Notes under the pieces: model-generated
The model's input: the letters and a program-made list of their open reading frames with translations, nothing else
Database searches by the model: none
What the model was told of the DNA's origin: nothing
Position numbers and translations under genes: made by a program
Assembly (NCBI RefSeq): GCF_002813135.1
Contig: NZ_PHTY01000001.1
Coordinates: 1,049,501 to 1,113,500, forward strand
DNA from: Ulvibacter sp. MAR_2010_11
Lineage (GTDB): Bacteria; Bacteroidota; Bacteroidia; Flavobacteriales; Flavobacteriaceae
Direction of reading: 5' to 3'
DNA length: 64,000 nt
In this document: in pieces, positions 1-8,221 of the stretch
Numbering within the stretch: the first letter of the stretch is position 1
Layout: every line of letters starts with the position of its first letter

Positions 1-840
1 AAAGAGGTTACACCTCAGCAACGCGCCTTGAAACATAAAAAAATGTATATGAACGCTCCGCTTTTAGAGGTTCGTAATTTAGAAAAAGAGTATTATAGCA
101 ACGCCGGGCTTTTTAAGCCTAAAAGAGGTTTTAAGGCGGTGAATGATGTTAGTTTTAAGGTTTTTGAAGGTGAAACATTGGGCCTGGTAGGTGAATCAGG
201 TTGCGGGAAATCCACACTTGGAAAAGCAATCCTTCAATTGGACAGGGCGACAGCAGGAAGTATTAAATACCGCGGCAAAGAATTATTAAACTTAAAACCT
301 TCAGAAATTAGAAAATTGCGGAAAGAGATTCAGCTTATTTTCCAGGACCCTTATTCTTCATTGAATCCGAGGTTATTAATTGGAGAAGCATTGTTGGAAC
401 CCATGACGGTACACAATATTTTAAAATCGCAAAAGGTGCGAAAAGAAAAAGTGCTTGAGGTACTGGAGCGGGTGGGCTTGGATCCAAGTTATTATTATCG
501 ATATCCTCATGAACTTTCGGGCGGTCAACGACAACGGGTAGGAATTGCGCGTACTGTTGTAATGGAACCGAAGTTGGTAATTTGTGACGAATCGGTTTCG
601 GCATTGGATATTTCGGTGCAGGCGCAGGTATTGAACTTATTAAATGAATTAAAAGAAGATTTTGGCTTCACCTATATATTTATATCCCACGATTTAGCTG
701 TGGTAAAATATATGGCAGATCAGCTTATGGTAATGAATGAAGGTAAAATTGAAGAATTGGGAGATGCCGATGAGATTTATGCAAATCCGATAAAACCGTA
801 TACACGGCGCCTTATTGATGCCATTCCGAAAGGGTTATAA
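1..840 (+). CDS. Oligopeptide-type ABC transporter ATP-binding protein, 3' part only
   Basis: Cytoplasmic ATPase that would power a dipeptide/oligopeptide importer (DppF/OppF-like). The reading frame is open to the first base of the window, so the gene starts outside it. The TTG at 28 and ATG at 43 are probably internal, because many Flavobacteriaceae carry a two-ATPase fusion and this would be its second half. Visible motifs are Walker [10 protein letters not shown] (about 190-216), signature LSGGQRQRV (about 514-540), Walker B ending CDES (about 574-600) and the switch His in ISHDLAVV. The C-terminal tail [15 protein letters not shown] is typical of the oligopeptide subfamily, which argues for Dpp/Opp rather than another importer class. 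Confidence 0.88.
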   Translation, partial: KEVTPQQRALKHKKMYMNAPLLEVRNLEKEYYSNAGLFKPKRGFKAVNDVSFKVFEGETLGLVGESGCGKSTLGKAILQLDRATAGSIKYRGKELLNLKPSEIRKLRKEIQLIFQDPYSSLNPRLLIGEALLEPMTVHNILKSQKVRKEKVLEVLERVGLDPSYYYRYPHELSGGQRQRVGIARTVVMEPKLVICDESVSALDISVQAQVLNLLNELKEDFGFTYIFISHDLAVVKYMADQLMVMNEGKIEELGDADEIYANPIKPYTRRLIDAIPKGL

Positions 841-873
841 AAAAAGCCCCGTTCTAACCTCACAAAGAACGGG
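841..873 (-). terminator. Rho-independent terminator, better oriented for minus-strand transcription
   Basis: Stem CCCGTTCT (848-855) pairs with AGAACGGG (866-873) around a 10-nt loop. The A-run at 841-845 gives a GC-TTTTT tail when read on the minus strand. On the plus strand the stem is followed by ACTTACTA, which is a poor U-tract. It therefore fits the end of a minus-strand transcript from the 919-1127 region, though it may also stop the ABC gene. Confidence 0.6.
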
Positions 874-918
874 ACTTACTATTTGAATCATGAAAGATTC
901 GGGGGGTAATGTACTCTC

Positions 919-1056
919 TTAAATTACATCAATAAAAAGACTTTCTTCGCAACGTACAATACATTCTTCAAAAGACGCATTGTACTTTTTATAGATTTTA
1001 ATACCGTTTGCATAGTAGGTTAAGTTGGTTACATTTGGGACTGCTAATATGTGAAC
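919..1056 (-). pseudogene. Possible decayed small gene: 45-codon open frame with no normal start
   Basis: On the minus strand this frame runs 45 codons from just after a TAA (1057-1059) to a TAA at 919-921. The peptide includes LAVPNVTNLTYYANGIK and ends ESLFIDVI, and its composition looks protein-like. No ATG, GTG or TTG opens it. An ATG at 1082-1084 in another frame gives MLFNVIIKIS before the frames diverge, as expected if a small gene had suffered a frameshift. A TAnnTTTG box lies upstream (1120-1127) and a terminator downstream (841-873). It could instead be part of a non-coding RNA. I do not recognise the family. Confidence 0.3.
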
Positions 1057-1066
1057 TTATCTTGAT

Positions 1067-1108
1067 AATCACGTTAAAAAGCATTTTATTTCGATGTAAT
1101 GCGTGATT
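1067..1108 (-). other. Long inverted repeat, possible 5' leader hairpin
   Basis: AATCACG (1067-1073) pairs with CGTGATT (1102-1108). GCATT (1081-1085) can pair with AATGC (1098-1102) inside it, sharing one base with the outer stem. It lies between the TAnnTTTG box at 1120-1127 and the short open frame at 919-1056, so it would fold near the 5' end of that transcript. Confidence 0.4.
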
Positions 1109-1119
1109 TTTTAACATTT

Positions 1120-1127
1120 CAAATATA
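1120..1127 (-). promoter_or_regulatory. Candidate -7 box (TATATTTG) of a small minus-strand transcript
   Basis: The minus strand reads TATATTTG, a full match to the Bacteroidota -7 consensus TAnnTTTG. No TTTG is present at the usual 19-21 nt upstream, so the promoter is only half supported. It lies downstream of the scoAB terminator, so it would drive a separate transcript. Confidence 0.3.
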
Positions 1128-1157
1128 CTATGCTGTATTTTCCTACTTTTTTTGCAT

Positions 1158-1184
1158 AAAAAAACCAATGTGAAAACATTGGTT
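1158..1184 (-). terminator. Rho-independent terminator of the scoAB operon
   Basis: AACCAATG (1163-1170) pairs with CATTGGTT (1177-1184) around a 6-nt loop. The A-run at 1158-1164 gives a T-run on the minus strand after the stem. It lies about 20 nt past the scoB stop codon. Confidence 0.75.
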
Positions 1185-1204
1185 CCTATATAAAATGTTT
1201 TGTT

Positions 1205-1861
1205 TTATAATGCCATTTCGGGAATTTCACCTTCAACTATCAGGTTTCCTTCTGTCGCGTTTTGAATTTGTTCCACAGATATTCCAGGAGCTCTTTCCAG
1301 TAATTTAAAGCTTCCGTTTACCACTTCCAATACAGCCAAATTGGTAACCACCTTCTTTACACAATTCACTCCGGTAAGGGGCAAACTGCAATTTTTAAGC
1401 ACTTTAGATTCACCTTCCCTGTTGGTGTGCATCATGGCGACAATAATATTTTCAGCCGAAGCTACAAGATCCATGGCGCCTCCCATGCCCTTTACCATTT
1501 TCCCCGGAATCTTCCAGTTAGCGATATCGCCGTTTTGCGATACTTCCATGGCGCCTAAAATGGTAAGATCCACATGTTGCCCGCGTATCATTGAAAAGCT
1601 GGTGGCCGAATCGAAGAAAGAAGCTCCCGGAAGTGCAGTAATGGTTTGCTTCCCGGCATTGATCAAATCGGGGTCTTCTTCACCTTCAAAAGGAAAGGGT
1701 CCCATCCCTAGTATTCCATTCTCACTTTGAAACTCCACTTCAATATCACTGCGTACAAAATTGGCGACCAGCGTTGGTATTCCAATTCCGAGATTCACAT
1801 AATATCCGTCCTTTACTTCCTTTGCGATGCGTTTCGCTATTTGTTCTTTTGTCAAACTCAT
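1205..1861 (-). CDS. scoB: 3-oxoacid CoA-transferase subunit B
   Basis: Beta subunit of succinyl-CoA:3-ketoacid (acetoacetate) CoA transferase, which moves CoA between succinyl-CoA and acetoacetate in ketone-body and short-chain acid use; a cytoplasmic heteromer with ScoA. At 218 residues it has the usual length. The catalytic glutamate is expected at Glu47 in the SENGILGMGP motif, and the family glycine-rich segment NLGIGIPTLVA precedes it. Its ATG overlaps the stop of the upstream subunit A gene (ATGA at 1860), indicating translational coupling. A strong terminator follows. Confidence 0.93.
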   Translation of the reverse strand: MSLTKEQIAKRIAKEVKDGYYVNLGIGIPTLVANFVRSDIEVEFQSENGILGMGPFPFEGEEDPDLINAGKQTITALPGASFFDSATSFSMIRGQHVDLTILGAMEVSQNGDIANWKIPGKMVKGMGGAMDLVASAENIIVAMMHTNREGESKVLKNCSLPLTGVNCVKKVVTNLAVLEVVNGSFKLLERAPGISVEQIQNATEGNLIVEGEIPEMAL

Positions 1862-2562
1862 CAGTTTCTCTTTCTTACGGTTAATTGCTCGATTCTTTTT
1901 TCGTAGGCTTCCCCTTTAAAAATGCGTTGTACAAAAATCCCCGGGATATGAATCTGATTGGGATCTAAAGAACCCACCGGAACCAATTCTTCTACTTCGG
2001 CAACGGTGATAGCTGCTGCACCGCACATATTGGGGTTAAAATTCCGGGCAGTTCCTTTAAATATCAGATTCCCGGCCGCATCACCCTTCCATGCTTTTAC
2101 AAAGGCAAAATCGGCTTTAAACGCCTTTTCCATTATATGCATCTTTCCGTTAAACTCACGGGATTCCTTGCCTTCGGCCACTTCGGTACCATATCCGGCA
2201 GGAGTGTAAAAAGCAGGAATTCCACTTTGGGCGGCCAGACATCGTTGTGCCAACGTTCCTTGCGGAATCAATTCAACTTCCAACTCGCCACTTAGCATCT
2301 GACGCTCAAATTCGGCGTTTTCACCTACATAGGAAGAGATCATTTTCTTTATTTGATGCTTCTGAAGCAATTGTCCCAATCCAAAATTATCCACACCCGC
2401 ATTATTGGAAATACAGGTAACTCCTTTTACATTGAGTCGGACCAGTTCGGCAATAGAGTTTTCGGGTATCCCGCTTAAACCGAAGCCGCCTAACATAAAT
2501 GTCATCCCGTCTTTTACACCTTTGCAGGCTTCGGAAACATTTAAAACAGTTTTATTAATCAT
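1861..2562 (-). CDS. scoA: 3-oxoacid CoA-transferase subunit A
   Basis: Alpha subunit of the same CoA transferase as scoB; it forms the CoA-binding half of the enzyme. The family motif [11 protein letters not shown] lies near residues 25-35, and NPNMCGAAA and the C-terminal [18 protein letters not shown] are typical. I place the start at the ATG at 2562, giving the common MINKTV opening. A GTG at 2583 would add seven residues with no family support. It is first in the two-gene operon and overlaps scoB by 1 nt. No clear promoter box was found upstream. Confidence 0.92.
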   Translation of the reverse strand: MINKTVLNVSEACKGVKDGMTFMLGGFGLSGIPENSIAELVRLNVKGVTCISNNAGVDNFGLGQLLQKHQIKKMISSYVGENAEFERQMLSGELEVELIPQGTLAQRCLAAQSGIPAFYTPAGYGTEVAEGKESREFNGKMHIMEKAFKADFAFVKAWKGDAAGNLIFKGTARNFNPNMCGAAAITVAEVEELVPVGSLDPNQIHIPGIFVQRIFKGEAYEKRIEQLTVRKRN

Positions 2563-2683
2563 ATTTTTTATTTCTGAAATCACCTCAAGGTAAAAGAATG
2601 AAGTGTTGTGTTATGTTTTTTATTTGAAGTTATAAAAATACTGAAATTGCGTTAGAAATACTTCCGAAGCACACTTCCTTTTA

Positions 2684-2709
2684 TAAAAAACCCGAAGGAA
2701 ACTTCGGGT
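2684..2709 (-). terminator. Rho-independent terminator after the PBP1A gene
   Basis: ACCCGAAG (2690-2697) pairs with CTTCGGGT (2702-2709) around a tight 4-nt loop. The A-run at 2685-2690 supplies the minus-strand T-run. It lies just past the stop of the penicillin-binding protein gene and would end that operon. Confidence 0.75.
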
Positions 2710-2727
2710 CTAATTTATATTGTTATT

Positions 2728-5040
2728 TTAAAAATCGAACTCATCCGGAATGCCTTCCACATCTGAATTCCCTTCTCTATATTCGGCACAATTGGTGACA
2801 ATTGATAAATTCGCCGGGCGTTTAAAGCTTCCTTTCGAAATGCCTAATTCTTCGTTTTCGTAGCATTTTCGCATATAAATAGCCCAAATTGGCAATGCCA
2901 TAGTGGCTCCTTGTCCGTAGGTAGTAGAATTAAAATGAACCGCTCTGTCTTCTCCTCCTACCCATACTCCGGTCACCAAATTGGGAACCATTCCCATAAA
3001 CCATCCGTCACTATTGTTTTGGGTGGTACCGGTCTTTCCGGCAATTGGATTTTCGAAAGCGTATGGATATCCGGTTACGGCATTCTTGTAAGCAGCATTT
3101 CCAACTGCCCATGTATGACGAAGTCGTTGTCCCGATCCACTCTGGGTAACACCCTCCATTAAACTTACCGTAACATATGCCGTTTCGTTACTGATTACAT
3201 CTTTGGTTTCGGGTACGTTCTGAAACAATACCGTTCCGTTTTTATCCTCAATTCGCGTAATCAAAGTGGGCTTTACAAAAACTCCTTCATTGGCGAAAGT
3301 ACTGTAGGCTCCCACCATTTCATATAAAGATACATCGGGAGTTCCCAAGGCTATCGAAGGTGCTTCGGGCATTTCTTTGGTGTCTACCCCCATCTTTTTG
3401 ACCAAATCGATTACCGGCCTGGGGCCTACTCGATCTATAAGTCTCGCCGTTACTGTGTTGATGGAATTCGCCAGCGCATTTTTTAAAGTGACCATACCGC
3501 CATAACCTCCTCCGGCATTTTTGGGAGTCCACGGTTTAATTAAACCGTATTTTCCGGCCGGAATAGTCCATTGTGTGTTAGGCAGTGTGTCGCATGGCGA
3601 CATATGCATCTGATCTATCACCGTGGCATAAACAAAAGGCTTGAAGGTAGAGCCAATTTGGCGCTTGCCCTTTTTCACCATGTCGTATTTAAAGTGCTTG
3701 TAATTAATTCCTCCCACCCAGGCCTTTACTTCTCCGGTTTGCGGAGTCATAGACATTAAAGAAGCCTGTAAAAAGGATTTGTAATAGCGAATAGAATCCA
3801 AGGGAGTCATGATGGTATCCTTATCTCCGCCCCATGCAAAAATGGTCATGGCTGTTTTTTTGCTGAAACTTTTTACAATTTCTGCCTCGCTTTTCCCTTG
3901 CTTTTCCAACTCTTTCCAGCGGTCACTACGGCGCATGGAATTTTTTAGGATATCGTCTGTTTCTTGTTCTGTTATGTCACGAAAAGGTGCTGTTTTATTC
4001 TTTTCGTTTTGTTTGTTGAATTCTTTCTGAAGATGTGAAATATGCATGTCTACAGCTTGTTCGGCGTATTCCTGCATTTTTGAATCGATTGTGGTGTAGA
4101 CTTTCAATCCGTCGCTGTAGATATCGTATTTAGATCCGTCGGTCTTCGGATTTGCCTTTATCCAATCGGCCATAAAGGCTCTTGCATATTCCCTGAAATA
4201 GGTCGCCAAACCTTCATCATGTCCTTGCGGCGTATATTTTATATTGAGTGGAAGGGCTTGTAATGAATCCTTCACCGTCTCGGAAATAAAATCGTATTTG
4301 GCCATTTGTGCCAGGACTACATTTCTTCGGTTGCGCACTCCTTCAGGATTACGACGCGGATTATAAAGTGATGAGTTTTTAAACATTCCTACCAAAACGG
4401 CAGATTCAACCGTGGTTAATTCGGAAGGAGCCTTGTCGAAATAGATATTGGCTGCCGACTCAATTCCAACCGCCTGATTTAAGAAATCGTATTCGTTAAA
4501 ATACATGGTAATGATTTCTTCCTTGGTATAGCGCCGTTCCAAACGAGTCGCGATAATCCATTCTTTTATTTTCTGAGTGGCTCTGGACAGTTTATTTCGA
4601 GAAACTTGTTCGGTAAAAAACAGTTTTGCCAACTGTTGTGAAATGGTGCTGGCCCCACCTTTAGCTCCTAAAAAAACGAAGGCTCTCACGGTACCTTTGG
4701 CATCTATTCCCGAATGATCATAAAACCGAACATCCTCGGTGGCAATTAATGCTTTTATTAAATGATCCGGTAATTCTTCGTACTGTACCGGGGTTCTGTT
4801 TTCCTGATAAAATTTACCTATCACTTTTCCATCGGAAGCAATGATTTCGGTAGCAAGATTTTTTTCAGGATTTTCCAGACTGGTTTCATCGGGAAGGCTT
4901 CCAAAGACTCCCCAGGATGCCAATATAAATATCAAAAAGATAAAGCCTACAATGCCTCCCAATATCTTCCAAAACAATCGAACATTTCGACGCTCATCAT
5001 TTTGAGGGGCTTTTGTTTTTCGTACTTGTTTTTTTGCCAT
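2728..5040 (-). CDS. Class A penicillin-binding protein (PBP1A-type transglycosylase/transpeptidase)
   Basis: Bifunctional peptidoglycan synthase, 770 residues, anchored in the inner membrane by one helix (about 26-48). The GT51 glycosyltransferase domain carries the catalytic motif TEDVRFYDHSG (Glu102) and GGASTISQQLAK near 128-139. The transpeptidase domain has Ser464 in STFKP, SIN (525-527) and KTGTT (669-673), so both activities look intact. It acts in the periplasm, extending glycan strands and crosslinking stems. It follows gldH by 6 nt and is the last gene of the PSP1-gldH-PBP operon, with a terminator after it. Confidence 0.95.
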   Translation of the reverse strand: MAKKQVRKTKAPQNDERRNVRLFWKILGGIVGFIFLIFILASWGVFGSLPDETSLENPEKNLATEIIASDGKVIGKFYQENRTPVQYEELPDHLIKALIATEDVRFYDHSGIDAKGTVRAFVFLGAKGGASTISQQLAKLFFTEQVSRNKLSRATQKIKEWIIATRLERRYTKEEIITMYFNEYDFLNQAVGIESAANIYFDKAPSELTTVESAVLVGMFKNSSLYNPRRNPEGVRNRRNVVLAQMAKYDFISETVKDSLQALPLNIKYTPQGHDEGLATYFREYARAFMADWIKANPKTDGSKYDIYSDGLKVYTTIDSKMQEYAEQAVDMHISHLQKEFNKQNEKNKTAPFRDITEQETDDILKNSMRRSDRWKELEKQGKSEAEIVKSFSKKTAMTIFAWGGDKDTIMTPLDSIRYYKSFLQASLMSMTPQTGEVKAWVGGINYKHFKYDMVKKGKRQIGSTFKPFVYATVIDQMHMSPCDTLPNTQWTIPAGKYGLIKPWTPKNAGGGYGGMVTLKNALANSINTVTARLIDRVGPRPVIDLVKKMGVDTKEMPEAPSIALGTPDVSLYEMVGAYSTFANEGVFVKPTLITRIEDKNGTVLFQNVPETKDVISNETAYVTVSLMEGVTQSGSGQRLRHTWAVGNAAYKNAVTGYPYAFENPIAGKTGTTQNNSDGWFMGMVPNLVTGVWVGGEDRAVHFNSTTYGQGATMALPIWAIYMRKCYENEELGISKGSFKRPANLSIVTNCAEYREGNSDVEGIPDEFDF

Positions 5041-5046
5041 AATACC

Positions 5047-5529
5047 TTACTGTTGCAGTGCTTCTTCTATACTGTATCCTACGTCTGTTATCCCGTCTAA
5101 TTGGGTAACGCCTTCAACATCACCGTTATTGCGAACCGCATGTGTTATAGTTATGTTATAATTTCCTTCTTCAAAAAAAGACACCTTTTCCTTATACCAA
5201 AGTTTGTTCTCCTTTACACTGCCTATTCCTTCGCCCAGCCATGTGCCGTCCGGAGTTGCCATTCGGTATTCCAAAGTATCAACCAGCGTTTTTCCCTGAG
5301 GGAATTGCATGGAAACAATTAAAAAAAGATTGTTATACGGATACTCATTGGTATTTCGCAGGTGTAAAAAAACATTGTACTTTTTTAGTGAATCCAGCTG
5401 CGGAATGGAGAATTCGACAGTTTTGTCCTTTTCCCAATACCCCGGTAACGGCTGTGTTTCACTCACAATCGTATCGGATGTGCACGAAACCACGAGGAAA
5501 ATTAAGACTAAGAAAACAATTTTATGCAT
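5047..5529 (-). CDS. gldH: Gliding motility lipoprotein GldH
   Basis: Small lipoprotein of the gliding motility set of Bacteroidota, required for surface gliding in Flavobacterium johnsoniae; its molecular role is not settled. The 160-residue protein has a lipoprotein signal with lipobox LVVSC (Cys16), then a beta-rich domain with the family-like segments LHLRNTNEYPYNNLFLIV and GTWLGEGIGS. It overlaps the upstream PSP1 gene by 8 nt and precedes the PBP gene by 6 nt, so motility and wall-synthesis genes share one transcript. Confidence 0.88.
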   Translation of the reverse strand: MHKIVFLVLIFLVVSCTSDTIVSETQPLPGYWEKDKTVEFSIPQLDSLKKYNVFLHLRNTNEYPYNNLFLIVSMQFPQGKTLVDTLEYRMATPDGTWLGEGIGSVKENKLWYKEKVSFFEEGNYNITITHAVRNNGDVEGVTQLDGITDVGYSIEEALQQ

Positions 5530-6682
5530 TCTTTTTAGGGGTGCGTTTTTTATTTCTTTTTTTGTTTCTGTTTGTGTTGCGGCTGCCTTTTGGTTTATCG
5601 AAACGCGTTAAACTGTCCTGACCCACCACATTGCTGAAAATTTCCTCTTCTTTTTGCTCTATCTCAACAACAAATTCTTCCAAACTTGCTACTTTCTTGC
5701 CTTTTTTGTTAAGCGCTATAATTTCGTTTACCTTTTCTAAATCCATAGGATGCCAGTGCATTCCTTCTTTTTCGTAGGCATACCAAAGCATTCTTTTAAA
5801 AATATCCGATTTCTGACAAACAGCGGCTCCTTTTTCGGTAAATAGCTTTACATCGCTTTTCGGAAATTCATCCAATGCCTCCAAATAGGTGTCTAATTCA
5901 TAATTAAGGCAGCATTTTAATTTTCCGCATTGTCCCGCTAATTTTTGCGGATTCAAAGACAGCTGCTGAAATCGTGCGGCCGAAGTATTCACCGACCTGA
6001 AATCGGTCAACCAGGTAGAACAACACAATTCGCGGCCACAAGAGCCAATACCACCCAATCGGGCTGCTTCCTGACGAAATCCAACCTGTTTCATTTCAAT
6101 TCGCGTATTGAAAGCACGGGCAAAATCTTTTATTAATTGTCTGAAATCTACGCGCTCTTCGGCTGTGTAATAAAAAATCACCTTTGAAGCGTCTCCTTGA
6201 AACTCTACATCCGAAATTTTCATTTGTAGTCCAAGTCGGATTGCGATTTCACGGGATTGTTTTTGAACGTCGGCTTCTCGGTCCCGCACTTTCTGCCAAA
6301 CATCGATATCTCGTTGAGAAGCTTTTCTGTAAATCTTTGGAAGTGCCTCTACGGCCAGGGGTTCCTTTTTCTTCTTCATTTGAACCCGCACCAGCTCTCC
6401 GGTTAAAGTAATTATTCCTATATCGTGACCGCTTTCGGCTTCGGTGGCAACTATGTCTCCAATACTCAAGGAGATTTTTTCAGGATTCTGATAAAAGTGT
6501 TTTCTTCCGTTCTTAAAACGCACCTCAACCGCATTGAAAGGCTCCTGATTTCCGGGAAGTGACATATTGGATAGCCAATCGAATACCGTTAATTTGTTAC
6601 AGCCGTCCGTTCCGCAAGTCCCATTGTTCTTGCATCCCTTTGGCTGACCGTTGGTACCTGTGGCACAGCTTGTACAGCCCAT
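5522..6682 (-). CDS. PSP1 domain protein (RicT/YaaT-like)
   Basis: Cytoplasmic protein of the PSP1 family. In Bacillus the homologue RicT belongs to an iron-sulfur complex that affects RNA maturation; the role in Bacteroidota is not defined. The 386-residue protein has a Cys-rich N-terminus (Cys3, 6, 17, 23, 28) and a PSP1 core with the paired motifs CGRELCC and CGKLKCC, suited to an iron-sulfur cluster. The C-terminal ~25 residues are basic (NRNKKRNKKR), which may bind RNA. It is first in the operon with gldH and PBP1A. A 9-bp hairpin lies in its leader. Confidence 0.82.
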   Translation of the reverse strand: MGCTSCATGTNGQPKGCKNNGTCGTDGCNKLTVFDWLSNMSLPGNQEPFNAVEVRFKNGRKHFYQNPEKISLSIGDIVATEAESGHDIGIITLTGELVRVQMKKKKEPLAVEALPKIYRKASQRDIDVWQKVRDREADVQKQSREIAIRLGLQMKISDVEFQGDASKVIFYYTAEERVDFRQLIKDFARAFNTRIEMKQVGFRQEAARLGGIGSCGRELCCSTWLTDFRSVNTSAARFQQLSLNPQKLAGQCGKLKCCLNYELDTYLEALDEFPKSDVKLFTEKGAAVCQKSDIFKRMLWYAYEKEGMHWHPMDLEKVNEIIALNKKGKKVASLEEFVVEIEQKEEEIFSNVVGQDSLTRFDKPKGSRNTNRNKKRNKKRTPKKNA

Positions 6683-6698
6683 ATTATTGTATATAAAG

Positions 6699-6720
6699 CT
6701 CTTTTTCCATTGAAAAAGAG
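6699..6720 (-). other. Hairpin in the leader of the PSP1 gene
   Basis: CTCTTTTTC (6699-6707) pairs perfectly with GAAAAAGAG (6712-6720) around the loop CATT, 17 nt upstream of the PSP1 start codon. No T-run follows on either strand, so it is not a standard terminator. It could influence translation or mRNA stability. Confidence 0.4.
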
Positions 6721-6763
6721 ACGTAGATTAAACCTTGTCTTAAGAGGTAAAGATACCTATATT

Positions 6764-6795
6764 AATTCTGAATTCTGAATTCTGAATTCTGAATT
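6764..6795. repeat. Tandem 7-bp repeat (AATTCTG), four full copies plus a partial one
   Basis: Four perfect copies of AATTCTG run head to tail at 6764-6791, followed by AATT. The array lies between the PSP1 and trhO genes, upstream of PSP1 and downstream of trhO. The copy number could vary by slippage. Confidence 0.85.
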
Positions 6796-6820
6796 TTCAC
6801 GATCCCTCTGAAACTATCGC

Positions 6821-7852
6821 CTATTTTTTGAACTTTAGTTTTTCGGAACGCCCTTTTTTAAATATTTTATTACTGTTTGGAATGCCCTGTCGTAGTTTTT
6901 TTTGTTCCTCATACGGCAATTGAATAATTTCCTGACAGTCTGAAGAACAACAACTCTCCATTTTTGCCGCACAGGCTTCACATTGAATAAACAATAGGTG
7001 ACAGGCTTCGTTAGCACAATTAACATGAGTGTCGCAAGGGGCTCCACATTGGTGACAACTTGCTATTACGGCATCGGTAATTCGTTCACCTCTGCGATGA
7101 TCGAACACAAAATTTTTACCGATAAACTTGTTCTCCAGGCCTTTGGAAGTCACCTGTCTGGCATATTCTATGATGCCGCCTTCCAGCTGGTACACCTGCT
7201 GAAAGCCTTTGTGCTTATAGTAAGCACTGGCCTTTTCGCAACGGATTCCTCCGGTACAATACATCACCAGTTTTTTATCTGCTTTGTGGTCCTTAAGATC
7301 TGCTTCAATGATGTCCAACGAATCCCGAAATGTATCCACATCGGGAGTAATGGCGCCTTTAAAATGGCCAATTTCGCTTTCGTAATGATTGCGCATATCG
7401 ACCAAAACCGTATCGGGGTCTTCAATAAGGTTATTAAAAGTTTCGGCGTCTACATGTATACCTTTGTTTCGCACATCGAATGTTTCATCGTTCAAACCAT
7501 CGGCGACAATTTTGTTGCGTACTTTTACTTTCAGCTTTAAAAACGATTTTAAATCGTGTTCGATCGCGATATTTAGTCGGACATTCTCCAAAAAATAAAC
7601 TCCGTCCAAAAATGCCTTAAAAACACCAAACTTTTTTGCAGGAACAGAAAGTTGTGCGTTAATGCCTTCGTGCGCCACGTAAATTCGGCCGAGCACTTCC
7701 ATCTCGTTCCAAGCGACAAACAAATGATTTCTAAAAAGTTCGGGATTGCCAATTTTGGCGTATTGATAAAAAGAAAGGGTAAGTCGGTCCTCACCGGCAG
7801 CTTCCAATAAAGCTTCCCTCTCTTTTGCACTTAAAGTGTTGTACAGTTGCAT
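6821..7852 (-). CDS. trhO: tRNA uridine(34) hydroxylase TrhO (rhodanese family, YceA-like)
   Basis: Oxygen-dependent hydroxylase that makes 5-hydroxyuridine at tRNA position 34. From the ATG at 7852 the protein has 343 residues, within the family range. It has an N-terminal ferredoxin-like domain (FVAWNEMEVLGRIYVAHEGI), then a rhodanese domain with the catalytic loop CTGGIRCEKA, and a C-terminal Cys-rich segment (CHQCGAPC, CSSDCQ) that probably binds zinc. An upstream in-frame start at 7960 is rejected: a near-perfect promoter (7900-7930) sits inside that stretch. Confidence 0.92.
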   Translation of the reverse strand: MQLYNTLSAKEREALLEAAGEDRLTLSFYQYAKIGNPELFRNHLFVAWNEMEVLGRIYVAHEGINAQLSVPAKKFGVFKAFLDGVYFLENVRLNIAIEHDLKSFLKLKVKVRNKIVADGLNDETFDVRNKGIHVDAETFNNLIEDPDTVLVDMRNHYESEIGHFKGAITPDVDTFRDSLDIIEADLKDHKADKKLVMYCTGGIRCEKASAYYKHKGFQQVYQLEGGIIEYARQVTSKGLENKFIGKNFVFDHRRGERITDAVIASCHQCGAPCDTHVNCANEACHLLFIQCEACAAKMESCCSSDCQEIIQLPYEEQKKLRQGIPNSNKIFKKGRSEKLKFKK

Positions 7853-7899
7853 GCTATACTTTTTTTGAGTGAAAAAGATGTTACTATAAATTCGAGTTG

Positions 7900-7930
7900 C
7901 AAAAGTACCATTTTTAGGCATGTTGACAAA
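7900..7930 (-). promoter_or_regulatory. Promoter of trhO (TTTG-N19-TACTTTTG)
   Basis: Read on the minus strand, TTTG (7930-7927) is followed by exactly 19 nt and TACTTTTG (7907-7900). This is a full match to the Bacteroidota housekeeping promoter. Transcription would start near 7895, about 40 nt before the ATG at 7852. Confidence 0.75.
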
Positions 7931-8156
7931 AAAGAAGGGCTGGGAATAACGAATTATCACAGTGTCCTACTAGAAACATTAAACGAAATTCTAGAATCGC
8001 GACAGTAAAATGAATTTGTTGCTTTTAAAATGTACTTCGAAGCTCTTATGTGGCTCAACTCTTTCCAGATGGAGCATTACATCTGAAATTCAAAAAATGA
8101 AGAAGGCCTTTCTTAGCTACACTGTTAACAAAAAACTATTTCCCGGGGTTTTTCCC
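7931..8156. other. Divergent intergenic region between trhO and recA with no gene
   Basis: The trhO and recA starts are separated by 369 nt (7853-8221). Apart from the two promoters listed separately I see no open frame with coding character, RNA gene or strong hairpin. A stretch with CCCGGGG at about 8143-8149 lies just upstream of the recA promoter. Confidence 0.5.
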
Positions 8157-8188
8157 TTTGGGGTAAACACAAAGAAATAGTACCTTAG
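8157..8188 (+). promoter_or_regulatory. Probable recA promoter (TTTG-N20-TACCTTAG)
   Basis: TTTG (8157-8160) is followed by 20 nt and TACCTTAG (8181-8188), a near match to TAnnTTTG. Transcription would start close to 8193, leaving a leader of about 30 nt before recA. No obvious SOS-type palindrome overlaps it. Confidence 0.5.
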
Positions 8189-8221
8189 CCAGATACATTT
8201 TTCAACATAATTTTTGAATTC

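Noticed and set aside
1341-1730. Opposite-strand reading frame over scoB
   Set aside because: It is a shadow of scoB with no motif and no promoter; many similar frames over other genes were left out.
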